From: a virus
Reading direction: 5' to 3' (one strand)
DNA: 54,593 nucleotides
IMG/VR virus record: IMGVR_UViG_3300035698_029165
Location: 1 to 54,593 of that record
This document shows positions 25,053 through 33,774 of this stretch, piece by piece. A program made the translations under genes and the position numbers. Numbering within the stretch: position 1 is the stretch's first letter; each line of letters begins with the position of its first letter. Below the pieces are notes generated by a model. That model did not search any database and was not told the DNA's origin. It worked only from the letters and a program-made list of their open reading frames with translations.

Positions 25053-28000
25053 GTTATATGCTCATTAGCTAATGTCCCAAATGTGGACGGGTTAATTAAA
25101 ATTGTCCCATACTCTTTTTCCATAGCCAGCACTTTACCATCTACCGTCAGGACATGAAGAATTCGTGTCCCTTTGTTTTTACACAGGTTGATGACATGGG
25201 CCAGCTGAAACAAAGTTCCTAATGTAAGAGGCTTATGTAATTGATATTTAAAAACACTCCCTGACGGGATGGTTGTTTTCGGGGGTTCCAGGTTTTTTGG
25301 GTTAATATCTATCACAGGGGCAACTGGTGTTACTGGTGTTACTGGTACTGCTTTTACAGGGTTCTCAGGTTCAAGTACTATGTCTATTTTTTGTTGCACA
25401 GCACCGTCAGGTATTGGCTGCGTGACTACAGGATCAGATTCAGGGTTGAAAAAAGGACGGAGGGTATCTGGCCATGTTTCCATATCATCCCAGTTATAAT
25501 TTTCAGGAATATCTTTTGGTTTGTAGAATTTCTTGTCCCCGATGAATCGAATCTCTTTGTATTTGATAGCATTTATATCCCAAGGGACTGTCCAGTTGAC
25601 ACCTATCTCTACATCTGTTGTCAATGGTATCGGCCATTTCTGGGATAGAATCATAGGGTTTCGGCACATTATGGGGTTGATGACCGCAATGGCTTCTTCT
25701 AAAACATCTAGGTCGATTTCAAACACGAGTTCATCATGCATTGTAATAATCATCTGAACCTTGTCCAGCCAACCACGTTTGTTGCATTCATTGTAGACAA
25801 GACCCATAGCAATCTTAGTTATATCAGCCGAAGTATTATGGACAATTAACCCATCACACGAAAAGGCGTGTAAATTATCCAAGACTTCAACATCATACAT
25901 GTTGATAGTTTGGTTAAGGTCTTTTTTATCCGTAACGAAACACCAATCATATGTTAAAGCATCCTGGATTTCTAAAGGCAATTCAGGATTACCATAAAAT
26001 TCCAATAACCGCAGACACTGACTTTTACTACCTAAACCTGCTACCAAACGTAAAACAGCAATTTGTTTGGTACTACCAGAAGATATACTATATTTTTTAA
26101 GGATTTTCCCAATAGAGGTTACAATATTATATGGAAACACCATCTCCCTACCCGTATGTGGCCTCAGTGGGTCTGCTGCAACCCAATCACCATTAATTAA
26201 ATCACCTTGTGGAACCCACTGAAAGGAATCACCCCGCCATACATAAAATAAATGTTCGGGGCTTGTTAAAATAGAATTTCCATCGTTAAAAAACGTTTTC
26301 TGGACTGCTTTCTTTCCTGAGAATAAAGGTCTGGCATGTTCCCATTTTTTTCCTGTCCACACTTCAAAAGATTTCTCGGCATCCCATAAATCTTTAACTT
26401 TTTGTAAACCTTGTTTTGTGGGTACCTGACAATCGGGGTGTAAACATCCTTGAATTGGACCATTAATGGCATTTCGTTCAGCCTTGGAACGGAACCCATT
26501 ATCCGCATGATTAATATCAGGTAAAGGGTATCGTCGTCTAAAAGCGGTCACGACAAAACCCTGTTGTCGAGCAAAGGCATGTTGAGAATCCCACCAGTTT
26601 TTTAAAGTCCTGTAAGTTCCATCGAACTGCCGTTTCAGTCGGTTGCCTTCATTCCTGTCTACACCAGCAGCACGTTGAGCAGCGAGACCACTTCCCCCGT
26701 AACAAAGCGCAAAGTTTAAGCTGTTATGAGATATGACACCAGATGTCCAATATAGATGATCATCCGACTCAACATGTAAATCCATACAGGGCATTTCTTC
26801 TGCTGGGATAATATGCATCACCTTATTAGGAAGACTCGTTCCGGTCTTTCGGTTATGTATCCGCCTGATTTTACCTGGGTGTTTTAGATAAGGTTTAAAA
26901 TACGGAGCTTGTGACCCCGATACTTTAATTCGGTAATACCATTTAGAATAAGTTTTATTCCAAGAAGCCTCACAATACGGAAGAACCCCAACAAATTGTA
27001 ACACAGATGCAATCTGCCCTGCAAAAACAGCATCTTTTGTTGTTACAGATAATATACCATCACGTTTACCTACAGTGCCATCTGTGTCAAACAGCCCTCC
27101 AAGAAACCACATAATAGCTTTTCTACCGTTCCCCAAAACCCAATCAGGAATACGTAATGAGCGTTTCCCACTATCATTGTCTGTGGGGTTTATTAAACCT
27201 AATGATGTAAAAATTCTCATTACATGGCGACTATCAATATATATACTTTGTTTTTTTGGTTTAGGGGAAAATCCAGCATCTTTACAAACACCAACAAGGA
27301 TATTTTGCCACTCTTTATAAGAAATCCCCATTTTATCTGTCTTGGATATATCTCCATGACATAAGGACACTGAATTAGTCCCAGCTTTCGACCCATCACC
27401 TGAAAAAGCTCCTGCAAGGTAAGCTATATGACAGTTAGTATTAATATTCATTTCTGGGAAATCTTTTAAAGGTTTTACCTTAACAGATTTCCACGATGTA
27501 GAGGGCATTGTTAAAGGTTTTGAAGGTTCCGATAGTAAAACTCCCTTTGATAACCCTGTAGTTATGGATTTTAAAGTCCCATCTACCGTTTCAATTCGAT
27601 GTTTGTTGGAACAGGTTAATATCCCTCGACGAGTAATGATATGGTACAGTTTCTTAATTCCTCCATTGTACGTCTCTGTTATCGGTATTTCTTTATGCCC
27701 ATTCCAAACTTTCCACTTACTATTAACTTTTCTAAAAGTATTTATATCACCAATTGGGAAAAATCCAATTCTACGTGGCACAGTACCAGATAGACCAGAA
27801 CTAACTGATATAATACTGTCTGGATGAATACATTTTGCCTTACCTCTGTATTCTTTCCAATCAGGGTTTGCCTGAATCTCTTTACCATACACACTGATAC
27901 CAGTCAATGTATGCAAGTCGCCAATTTTATCAGAGCCACAGTTTGGACATCGGGCAGGAGGTGGTTCAGGAGTACAAGTACCATCACCATGGTCGAATGT

Positions 28001-29650
28001 ACGATCACAACCAGCACAGTGGAAGAATTCAGATAACCACAAAGGTTCCCGTGACAGGTTCGTGACAAGCCTAAGCTCCACGCCTGAATAATCAATTGCC
28101 ACGATAACACGGTCAGGACGACGCACCGTAATACATTCTCGAAGTCTTTGCATACATTCAGGACGCTGAGTACCTCCTGATCGGGGGAGAGCTTGCATAT
28201 TAATGGCAGGCCAACCAACCATGTAATTGGCACTCTTGGATGATATCTCTTTGGTTGGGGTGCTGAACCTTCCTGTGTCTACCTTGTGACCTTGGAAGTT
28301 CACTCGTATTGTATCATCTAAGGGGTCGGAATCATTAAACATAGGGTATAGGTAAGTGGATAAGGCTTTATTTATTTCACGGAATCGTTTAATTTTACTC
28401 ATAAATGGGAACTGCTTCCCAGCTTCTTCAATGATTCGGTCAAGTTCGTCTTTAGAAGTTTTAATCTGCCCTGACTTCTCTGTCCTCTTGAGTCCTTGAA
28501 CCCCCATATCCTCGAACATGTTGCCAAGTTGTTTAGCAGCATTCACATCGTATATGGGAGGCCATTTTTTCCCTGTGGCATCTATGACTTGAGTTACAGG
28601 GTCAGGATACTCTTGTTTTGCCTTTCCTGTAGCTACTTTCAACTGTTCTTTAATGGACAAATGTGGATTGTCTGCTATAAAAGATTCTTGCAGATTTTTA
28701 TAACAACCTGGCATAATGTCCCTGTTCAGAATAGCTTGGGCTTCAGCATATACATCCATGATAGATGTATACCATTCCTTATGGCCAACTTGGATAAGTT
28801 CCCCAAGTTTCTCTTTGTCCAGATGAATTCGGTTACGTTCCATCCAACGTGTGGCTGCCACACACTGTTTCTCTATTTTATAAACGGTTACTTGATCAAA
28901 TCCATGTGCAGGTTTCAGAATATCAGGGGCCAAAATATCATACAGAAGTCTGGTGCAAATACCATCACCGCCACCATACCATAATGTGGAAGGTTCTTCA
29001 GGATCCAACAAGGAGAAATCTTTATCCGTTACTCGAACCCTACCTTTGGCATCTTTCTCGTCAGGGAGGAGTTCCTTCAATTCCAACATTTCGATGCCCA
29101 AGAGCTGCTTGGACAAAGCCTTCAAACCCTTCTGCCGACGGCGTGAGTCTGACAGGTATGCAAGGATAAGAGTATCATCCCACATGTACGTTTTGTCCCA
29201 CGTCCCAAAAGGTTCACCCCCCCAGTAATTCAAGAACTCATGGTCAAATTTACCGTTGTGGAAAACAGCTGCCGTTTGTTTCTCTTCCGTAGCTGTAATA
29301 AGGCGTCGGAAAGCTTTCTCAAACACACCCCACGGAACATTGCTGGGGTATCGAACCTGTGTGTTGTTAATCTTCACTTCAACATGATTTAATGGTATAT
29401 AATAACCTGTGATTCCATCAGGGGATAAACAAACACCTACTAAGCGGTCAACAGTTTTCAGCACACCACCGTGGTCTAAAACTCGGTTATCTAAACCCGT
29501 CGTCTCCACATCCAGAGCATACCTATAGGAATTGATACAGTGATCCATAATCTCGTCGATGTTATCAACAGTCCCAAGAATGAATTTCTTCGTCTTCATC
29601 CATTCCTTTTCTTGGATTGCATCACCGTCACCAATCTGAAAATCTTCCAT
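25049..29650 (-). CDS. polA-like: family A DNA polymerase with proofreading domain and two inteins
   Basis: Replicative polymerase. The 3'-5' exonuclease motifs are intact: DVETTG (Exo I, residues 47-52), FHNGKFDHEF (Exo II, around 130) and YGGGD (Exo III, 225-229). Polymerase motif A is DYSGVELR (520-527). The O-helix RGKAK/SLNFALCYGG is split by intein 1, N-x-PIQG/TSAD is split by intein 2, and motif C is HDEL (1305-1308). No 5' nuclease is present. A CAGC...CPNCG zinc-ribbon insert lies between motif A and the O-helix (545-571). After the core comes a Pro/Val-rich linker and a C-terminal domain of about 70 residues. The ATG at 29650 sits 7 bases after GGAGG; another ATG six bases earlier is too close. 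It must splice twice to be active. Confidence 0.93.
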   Translation of the reverse strand: MEDFQIGDGDAIQEKEWMKTKKFILGTVDNIDEIMDHCINSYRYALDVETTGLDNRVLDHGGVLKTVDRLVGVCLSPDGITGYYIPLNHVEVKINNTQVRYPSNVPWGVFEKAFRRLITATEEKQTAAVFHNGKFDHEFLNYWGGEPFGTWDKTYMWDDTLILAYLSDSRRRQKGLKALSKQLLGIEMLELKELLPDEKDAKGRVRVTDKDFSLLDPEEPSTLWYGGGDGICTRLLYDILAPDILKPAHGFDQVTVYKIEKQCVAATRWMERNRIHLDKEKLGELIQVGHKEWYTSIMDVYAEAQAILNRDIMPGCYKNLQESFIADNPHLSIKEQLKVATGKAKQEYPDPVTQVIDATGKKWPPIYDVNAAKQLGNMFEDMGVQGLKRTEKSGQIKTSKDELDRIIEEAGKQFPFMSKIKRFREINKALSTYLYPMFNDSDPLDDTIRVNFQGHKVDTGRFSTPTKEISSKSANYMVGWPAINMQALPRSGGTQRPECMQRLRECITVRRPDRVIVAIDYSGVELRLVTNLSREPLWLSEFFHCAGCDRTFDHGDGTCTPEPPPARCPNCGSDKIGDLHTLTGISVYGKEIQANPDWKEYRGKAKCIHPDSIISVSSGLSGTVPRRIGFFPIGDINTFRKVNSKWKVWNGHKEIPITETYNGGIKKLYHIITRRGILTCSNKHRIETVDGTLKSITTGLSKGVLLSEPSKPLTMPSTSWKSVKVKPLKDFPEMNINTNCHIAYLAGAFSGDGSKAGTNSVSLCHGDISKTDKMGISYKEWQNILVGVCKDAGFSPKPKKQSIYIDSRHVMRIFTSLGLINPTDNDSGKRSLRIPDWVLGNGRKAIMWFLGGLFDTDGTVGKRDGILSVTTKDAVFAGQIASVLQFVGVLPYCEASWNKTYSKWYYRIKVSGSQAPYFKPYLKHPGKIRRIHNRKTGTSLPNKVMHIIPAEEMPCMDLHVESDDHLYWTSGVISHNSLNFALCYGGSGLAAQRAAGVDRNEGNRLKRQFDGTYRTLKNWWDSQHAFARQQGFVVTAFRRRYPLPDINHADNGFRSKAERNAINGPIQGCLHPDCQVPTKQGLQKVKDLWDAEKSFEVWTGKKWEHARPLFSGKKAVQKTFFNDGNSILTSPEHLFYVWRGDSFQWVPQGDLINGDWVAADPLRPHTGREMVFPYNIVTSIGKILKKYSISSGSTKQIAVLRLVAGLGSKSQCLRLLEFYGNPELPLEIQDALTYDWCFVTDKKDLNQTINMYDVEVLDNLHAFSCDGLIVHNTSADITKIAMGLVYNECNKRGWLDKVQMIITMHDELVFEIDLDVLEEAIAVINPIMCRNPMILSQKWPIPLTTDVEIGVNWTVPWDINAIKYKEIRFIGDKKFYKPKDIPENYNWDDMETWPDTLRPFFNPESDPVVTQPIPDGAVQQKIDIVLEPENPVKAVPVTPVTPVAPVIDINPKNLEPPKTTIPSGSVFKYQLHKPLTLGTLFQLAHVINLCKNKGTRILHVLTVDGKVLAMEKEYGTILINPSTFGTLANEHIT
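25835..26446 (-). other. mini-intein (204 aa) in DNA polymerase
   Basis: Begins CLHPDCQVPTKQGLQKVKDL, with Cys at polymerase residue 1069, and ends GLIVHN (His-Asn, residue 1272), followed by extein Thr. Block B is visible as GNSILTSPEHLFYVW and the C-terminal block as MYDVEVLDNLHAFSCDG. No LAGLIDADG motif is present, so it is a splicing-only form. It interrupts the conserved PIQGT sequence of family A polymerases. Confidence 0.88.
26723..27832 (-). mobile_element. LAGLIDADG intein (370 aa) in DNA polymerase
   Basis: Begins CIHPDSIISVSSG (Cys at polymerase residue 607) and ends GVISHN (residue 976), followed by extein Ser. Block B is LTCSNKHRIETV. Two LAGLIDADG motifs are present, AYLAGAFSGDG and WFLGGLFDTDG, so a homing endonuclease is encoded. 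It splits the O-helix (RGKAK/SLNF), where incoming nucleotide is bound. Confidence 0.92.
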
Positions 29651-29671
29651 ACACATTCCTCCTTCTAGATA

Positions 29672-30118
29672 TTACCCCAAACTGAATTCTTCACCTTCAA
29701 CTAGAATCACATGTCTACCCTCAACCCAAGCCAGTATAACAGTTGCCATAGCCTCCGAATCTTCCGAACTTACCCAGGAGGGTTCAAAACAGGCAGGCAA
29801 TTTAGGGCATGGGAAACACACATTGGTATCATATAGGATACAGGATTTAGACATCTGACATGTTCTGTATTTCTCTGGAATCTGTTTTAATAAGCCATGG
29901 GGATATGGACCAATCTCATTCATCAATGGAGTGATATAACCATGCATGGCATTAGAGAATGCTTCACCTGAAACTACAGGGATAAGTTTACCTATGGGAG
30001 TGTTCTTGAGAGAAACTATATCCCCCCAGATGTCACCGTTTAATGGAATTGGGCGTAGCACAAGAATCTGACCCCATTCCAGACTATCCAGACTGAACCT
30101 GTTCAGATGTTCCAACAT
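29672..30118 (-). CDS. unknown Cys-cluster protein (148 aa)
   Basis: Middle region holds seven Cys in 30 residues (CQMSKSC, then CFPCPKLPACFEP), suggesting a metal or iron-sulfur site. The N-terminal 60 residues are beta-like. The C-terminus ends GRHVILVEGEEFSLG. It overlaps the primase-like gene by 35 bases, with AAAAGGCTTACA before the ATG, and ends 22 bases before the polymerase start. The position suggests a replication-linked protein; the function is unknown. Confidence 0.55.
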   Translation of the reverse strand: MLEHLNRFSLDSLEWGQILVLRPIPLNGDIWGDIVSLKNTPIGKLIPVVSGEAFSNAMHGYITPLMNEIGPYPHGLLKQIPEKYRTCQMSKSCILYDTNVCFPCPKLPACFEPSWVSSEDSEAMATVILAWVEGRHVILVEGEEFSLG

Positions 30119-30722
30119 TGTAAGCCTTTTTTATTTCTTCATGTAGTTTCTCCAACAATTTTTGGATAACTGCACGTCCTTTTATTTCGGTTATGAGTTC
30201 CTTCTGAACCAGATACTCCATTTGATCGGAACCTTCCCAGAATGCTGCTGTGCTTTTCACAGACAATGTTCGATCTATGGTTTCTGCTGTCAACACTGAT
30301 CGGAATATCCGAAGGTCATCTTCCAGAGTTTTATCAGGAAATTTTAAACTTTCTTGGATTTCCTGCTCGGGTTTAGGAGTAGAATCATAATCCCCTTCTT
30401 CCCATGGCACAGTAGGCAGGTTGTACCGAGTCTCCAAAATGCTGATAGCTTCCATGAAACTAACACCTTCTTTAACTTTAACGGTATCAACTCCATCACG
30501 GACTACACCACAGGCAAAACAAAACCAAGAAGCTGTATCAGGATATAACCGAGCTGATGGCTTATTATCATGCCCATCACCATGTAGATCACAGGGAAAT
30601 TGTTCTTCTCGGTCTTCACCATCGGTTCTGACAGGGTAACCATAGTCGAACAAAATCTGGGCAATAGGGATCAACTCTTTAATTTGATCCAGTCTTTTTC
30701 TTGTACGAGGGTTATCTACCAT
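30084..30722 (-). CDS. CHC2-type primase zinc-finger protein
   Basis: Residues 44-71 give the DnaG-type CHC2 zinc finger: C44, H47, C68 and C71 (PCDLHGDGHDNKPS, then WFCFACG), followed by EGVSFMEAISILETRYNL. This is the template-reading domain of bacterial and phage primases. The remaining 110 residues are helical, and no TOPRIM catalytic motif (EGxxD, DxD) is seen. The protein is therefore either half of a split primase or a DNA-binding relative. It starts at TGATG, one base into the previous stop, and lies just upstream of polymerase. Confidence 0.78.
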   Translation of the reverse strand: MVDNPRTRKRLDQIKELIPIAQILFDYGYPVRTDGEDREEQFPCDLHGDGHDNKPSARLYPDTASWFCFACGVVRDGVDTVKVKEGVSFMEAISILETRYNLPTVPWEEGDYDSTPKPEQEIQESLKFPDKTLEDDLRIFRSVLTAETIDRTLSVKSTAAFWEGSDQMEYLVQKELITEIKGRAVIQKLLEKLHEEIKKAYNVGTSEQVQSG

Positions 30723-31465
30723 CAGAGTTTTGCCCTATCCCCGTTACAAAGTACTGTTAAAAATGGAAGCTGCCCATCTGTAGGATGTTTATAATAGGTC
30801 TCCCCACAAATTTCACAAATACAATCTCCAGAAGCTTGGATGTAATCGGGAGTTGCCTGAATCTGTTTAAAAAACCGAGACACATACCCTTCATTAGCTT
30901 GGCTAGTAGTCCTACAAACCCCATAACTACTGAAAGCTACACGTTTTACGCCTTTTTTCATAGAGTTCATATGACCGCTTTTAGTGATACCTACCGTTTC
31001 GTTCAAATAACTGATAGGACAACCATCCCAACACTCCCACTGTTCTACCGTTTCCATCCCATTCTCATCTGAATACCCCCGTCGAGTGGCATCCGTTGGA
31101 CGGAACCTCCACAGGTCTTTAGAAGTCCGACCGCCATCACCATCTGGCCGTGTGTCTACTCTGTTACCAGGGATTTCCCTGAAACCTAAATTTCGACACT
31201 GAGGTTTATGTTCAAAAACAATGTTAGATGGGAACCTGCCTTTTACATGAGGTTGAGATTTCCATTCACGCATATCAGGGGAGCTGTTGAACATCCGATC
31301 ATCTCGGACAGTAGCATTACAGGTTCCCCAGACACCTGAACCCAATGGCCCTCTTACACGACTTACACGACTTTCATCAAGATTAAGCCCACCAGTACCC
31401 CACTGGATTACATTGTCCACCACAGAACTGTTTATGGGCTTTCTAGCTATGGTTATAACTATCAT
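30722..31465 (-). CDS. orphan methyltransferase middle module (247 aa)
   Basis: Corresponds to the middle section of large phage amino-methyltransferases, not to a whole enzyme. Signatures are VITIARKPINSSVVDNV, then GTGGLNLDESRV, GRFPSNIVFEHKPQC, METVEQWECWDGCP and YVSRFFKQI. A C-terminal CICEICGETYYKH zinc motif is added. It contains neither a catalytic DPPY/TSPPY nor a DPFxGSG SAM motif, so it cannot act alone. The same module is fused to a C5 methyltransferase at 34.8-37.4 kb and is decayed at 33.1-33.5 kb. It overlaps the preceding methyltransferase gene (ATGA). A target-recognition or partner subunit is a plausible role. Confidence 0.65.
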   Translation of the reverse strand: MIVITIARKPINSSVVDNVIQWGTGGLNLDESRVSRVRGPLGSGVWGTCNATVRDDRMFNSSPDMREWKSQPHVKGRFPSNIVFEHKPQCRNLGFREIPGNRVDTRPDGDGGRTSKDLWRFRPTDATRRGYSDENGMETVEQWECWDGCPISYLNETVGITKSGHMNSMKKGVKRVAFSSYGVCRTTSQANEGYVSRFFKQIQATPDYIQASGDCICEICGETYYKHPTDGQLPFLTVLCNGDRAKL

Positions 31466-32301
31466 TGATCACACTTATTAGGGATAAGAAACTCTAATCC
31501 TTTTTCAAACTGCTTTTGTTCCTGACTATATTTAAGTCTTTCTTCACAAATTTCACAGTATTCACTAGAAATCTCACTTCCAATATAATTTCTTTCATTC
31601 AATAAAGACATTTTAGCGGTAGTTCCAGACCCCATGAAGGGATCATAAACTAAACTCCCTTTATTACCCCAAGAAAGGATATGATCATTAGCTAACTGCT
31701 CAGGAAACATAGCAGGATGCCCTAGAGCACATGTATCTAATGTTGTTTTATTATGGCCATTACGGATTTCCCAAATATTAAAACGGGAGCCCCATTCCTT
31801 TAACATATTTTGTTTATTATGTCTTATCTGTTCCCCCTCAGCATTCCTATAATGACCTTTTATAGATTTTTTTCCATTGAAACATTTGTTTTTTCTGTCT
31901 TTAATGCAATTAAATACTTGCGGGGTACCCTTAGAAAACACAAACATATACTCAAAAACATTTGAATATCTATTTGTTTCTGGGAATGCAATTTTACCCT
32001 TGTGATATATCATTGTATCATGGATATTAAATCCACATTCCTTGAAATACAAAGCTTGTTTAAAAGATGTTCCTGTTTCACTACCCTTAACCGTAGCATC
32101 CCCCACTACCCAAACTACAACACCACCCTCTTTTGTAACCCTAAATAACTCTTTAGCTATTTTCTCAAAATTAAAAGTGTAATCATTATATGTTCTAAGG
32201 TTATCATAAGGGGGAGAGGTAACTACTAGATCTACAAAATTATCAGGCATCCTTAACATAGTATCAAGGCAATCCTCATTATAAATTTTATTTATTTCCA
32301 T
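31462..32301 (-). CDS. DNA amino-methyltransferase, tandem copy 2
   Basis: Beta-class amino-methyltransferase of 279 aa. TSPPY is at residues 28-32, and YDPFMGSGTTAKMSLLNERN lies near residue 230. The middle holds its own target-recognition region (GRYSN-type NRYSNVFEYMFVFSKG). The first 40 residues and the last 80 are almost identical to the next gene upstream, so the two arose by tandem duplication; the middle differs, which may change target sequence. The ATG at 32301 is chosen because GGAG lies 6 bases upstream; it overlaps the previous gene by 14 bases. Confidence 0.88.
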   Translation of the reverse strand: MEINKIYNEDCLDTMLRMPDNFVDLVVTSPPYDNLRTYNDYTFNFEKIAKELFRVTKEGGVVVWVVGDATVKGSETGTSFKQALYFKECGFNIHDTMIYHKGKIAFPETNRYSNVFEYMFVFSKGTPQVFNCIKDRKNKCFNGKKSIKGHYRNAEGEQIRHNKQNMLKEWGSRFNIWEIRNGHNKTTLDTCALGHPAMFPEQLANDHILSWGNKGSLVYDPFMGSGTTAKMSLLNERNYIGSEISSEYCEICEERLKYSQEQKQFEKGLEFLIPNKCDQ

Positions 32302-33121
32302 CAGGTTCTCCAAATAAAAAGTCTAAACCTGATTCTTGAGTTATTTGATCCCTTACTTTCTCTAACCGTAGGTCACAGATTTCACAGTAATCACTAGAGA
32401 TTTCACTCCCGATATAATTCCTTTCATTCAGTAAAGACATTTTAGCGGTAGTCCCTGATCCCATAAAGGGATCATAAACTAAATCCCCTTTATTACTCCA
32501 AGAAAGGATATGGTCATTAGCTAATTGTTCAGGGAACACAGCAGGATGGATAGTTTTACTTGAACCCCTGGATACTATCCAGACATTAAACCTTCGGGAA
32601 TATTCTTTTACTGTCCTAGTTTCCCCCGTATACCTTCGGTCTTCTTTACAAGAACGGGTTTCTCTTTTAGAGGATTGGCCAAAACTTTTATTCTTTCGGT
32701 CTGCTAACAGATTTAATGTTTTAGGTTTCCCCTTAGAGAATACAAACATATACTCAAACACGTTGTAATACCTACCCTCTGTAGGGGCTTGGGGTGAGGG
32801 CTTTTCCCATATCATAGTATCATAGAGATCAAAACCTGCCTCTTTAAAGTATAATGCCTGATTAAAGGATGTTCCTGTTTCACTACCCTCTACCGTAGCA
32901 TCACTAACAACCCAAACTACAACACCACCCTCTTTTGTAACCCTGTGGAGGTCATCAATAAGAGGTTTCCAAACATGCTCGCCCCATGATAAACCAATAC
33001 CTGAATTATATGTTCTAAGGTTATCATAAGGAGGACTTGTGACAGTCAGGTCAACAAAGTTATCAGACATCCTTGCCATTGTATCAAGGCAATCCTCATT
33101 GTAAATTTTATTTATTTCCAT
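32288..33121 (-). CDS. DNA amino-methyltransferase, tandem copy 1
   Basis: Beta-class amino-methyltransferase of 277 aa with TSPPY at residues 28-32 and YDPFMGSGTTAKMSLLNERN near residue 230. It is a paralog of the gene downstream: both ends match closely while the target-recognition middle differs (EKPSPQAPTEGRYYNVFEYM here). The ATG at 33121 is preferred to the upstream GTG because AGGTGG lies 5 bases before it. It follows directly on the decayed middle module, so the original arrangement was probably module then methyltransferase. Confidence 0.88.
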   Translation of the reverse strand: MEINKIYNEDCLDTMARMSDNFVDLTVTSPPYDNLRTYNSGIGLSWGEHVWKPLIDDLHRVTKEGGVVVWVVSDATVEGSETGTSFNQALYFKEAGFDLYDTMIWEKPSPQAPTEGRYYNVFEYMFVFSKGKPKTLNLLADRKNKSFGQSSKRETRSCKEDRRYTGETRTVKEYSRRFNVWIVSRGSSKTIHPAVFPEQLANDHILSWSNKGDLVYDPFMGSGTTAKMSLLNERNYIGSEISSDYCEICDLRLEKVRDQITQESGLDFLFGEPDGNK

Positions 33122-33499
33122 CACAACCACCTAAAATAACTATCACTGACCATCTGATTCAGATAATAAATCAGACATCCGTTCACACACTCCCATGTTT
33201 CCACGGTCTCCACACCACCACTTCAGCACTCAGGTTTATGTTCGAAGATCATGTTGGAAGGGAACCTGCCTTTGTCGTGGGGTTCACTTTTCCAGGCTCT
33301 CATCTCAGGCTCTCATCTCAGGGGAGCCATTGAACATCCGATCTGATCGAACCGTAGCATTGCTCGTGCCCCAGACTCAGGCTCCCTGGGTGCCCTGTAT
33401 GTGGCTCTCGTCAATATTGAGGCTACCAATACCCCATTGGACGATATTGTCCACTACAGCCCCACGTATGGGCTTCCTGGCTACGGTAACGACGATCAT
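33121..33499 (-). pseudogene. decayed methyltransferase middle module
   Basis: A broken relative of the 247-aa orphan module. From an intact ATG at 33499 (overlapping the previous stop) it reads MIVVTVARKPIRGAVVDN, then SLNIDESHI, and hits a stop. Homology resumes in other frames: VWGTSNATVRSDRMFNGSP, GRFPSNMIFEHKPEC, then ETVETWECVNGCLIYYLNQM. A 13-bp tandem duplication (AGGCTCTCATCTC on the plus strand, about 33296-33321) causes one frame change, and further short deletions shorten the middle. It is not expected to make a working protein. Confidence 0.85.
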
Positions 33500-33774
33500 T
33501 GACCACACTTCGTCTTGATTTCCTCACACGTATTGATGGTCTTCAAACATTGTGGATTCAAGGAGTGTCCACACTCCTGAGTTTCGACACAGAACTGCAC
33601 ACAGGTCGGCCCATCAGGGATGTCTTCCCCTTCAGGACAGAACAGCTGCTTCATCCTGTCACAGGCTGCCGGACAGGATGATGTTCCCTGCGGCTCGATG
33701 GGCATTGGTGGGGGTGTTAATTTACATGACACTACCAACATTAGAACAATAATTATGATTAGTAAATTTCTCAT
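33496..33774 (-). CDS. Cys-rich lipoprotein (92 aa)
   Basis: A signal peptide with lipobox, MRNLLIIIIVLMLVVSC, puts the lipidated Cys at residue 17. The mature part has eight further Cys residues in a CPAACDRMKQLFCPEG, CVQFCVETQEC, CLKTINTC, KC pattern, likely disulfide-bonded in the periplasm or on the outer membrane. Such short lipoproteins are common in Myxococcota. The ATG at 33774 follows GGGAGGAAATAAA and overlaps the protease stop. Expression during infection could alter the cell surface. Confidence 0.72.
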   Translation of the reverse strand: MRNLLIIIIVLMLVVSCKLTPPPMPIEPQGTSSCPAACDRMKQLFCPEGEDIPDGPTCVQFCVETQECGHSLNPQCLKTINTCEEIKTKCGQ

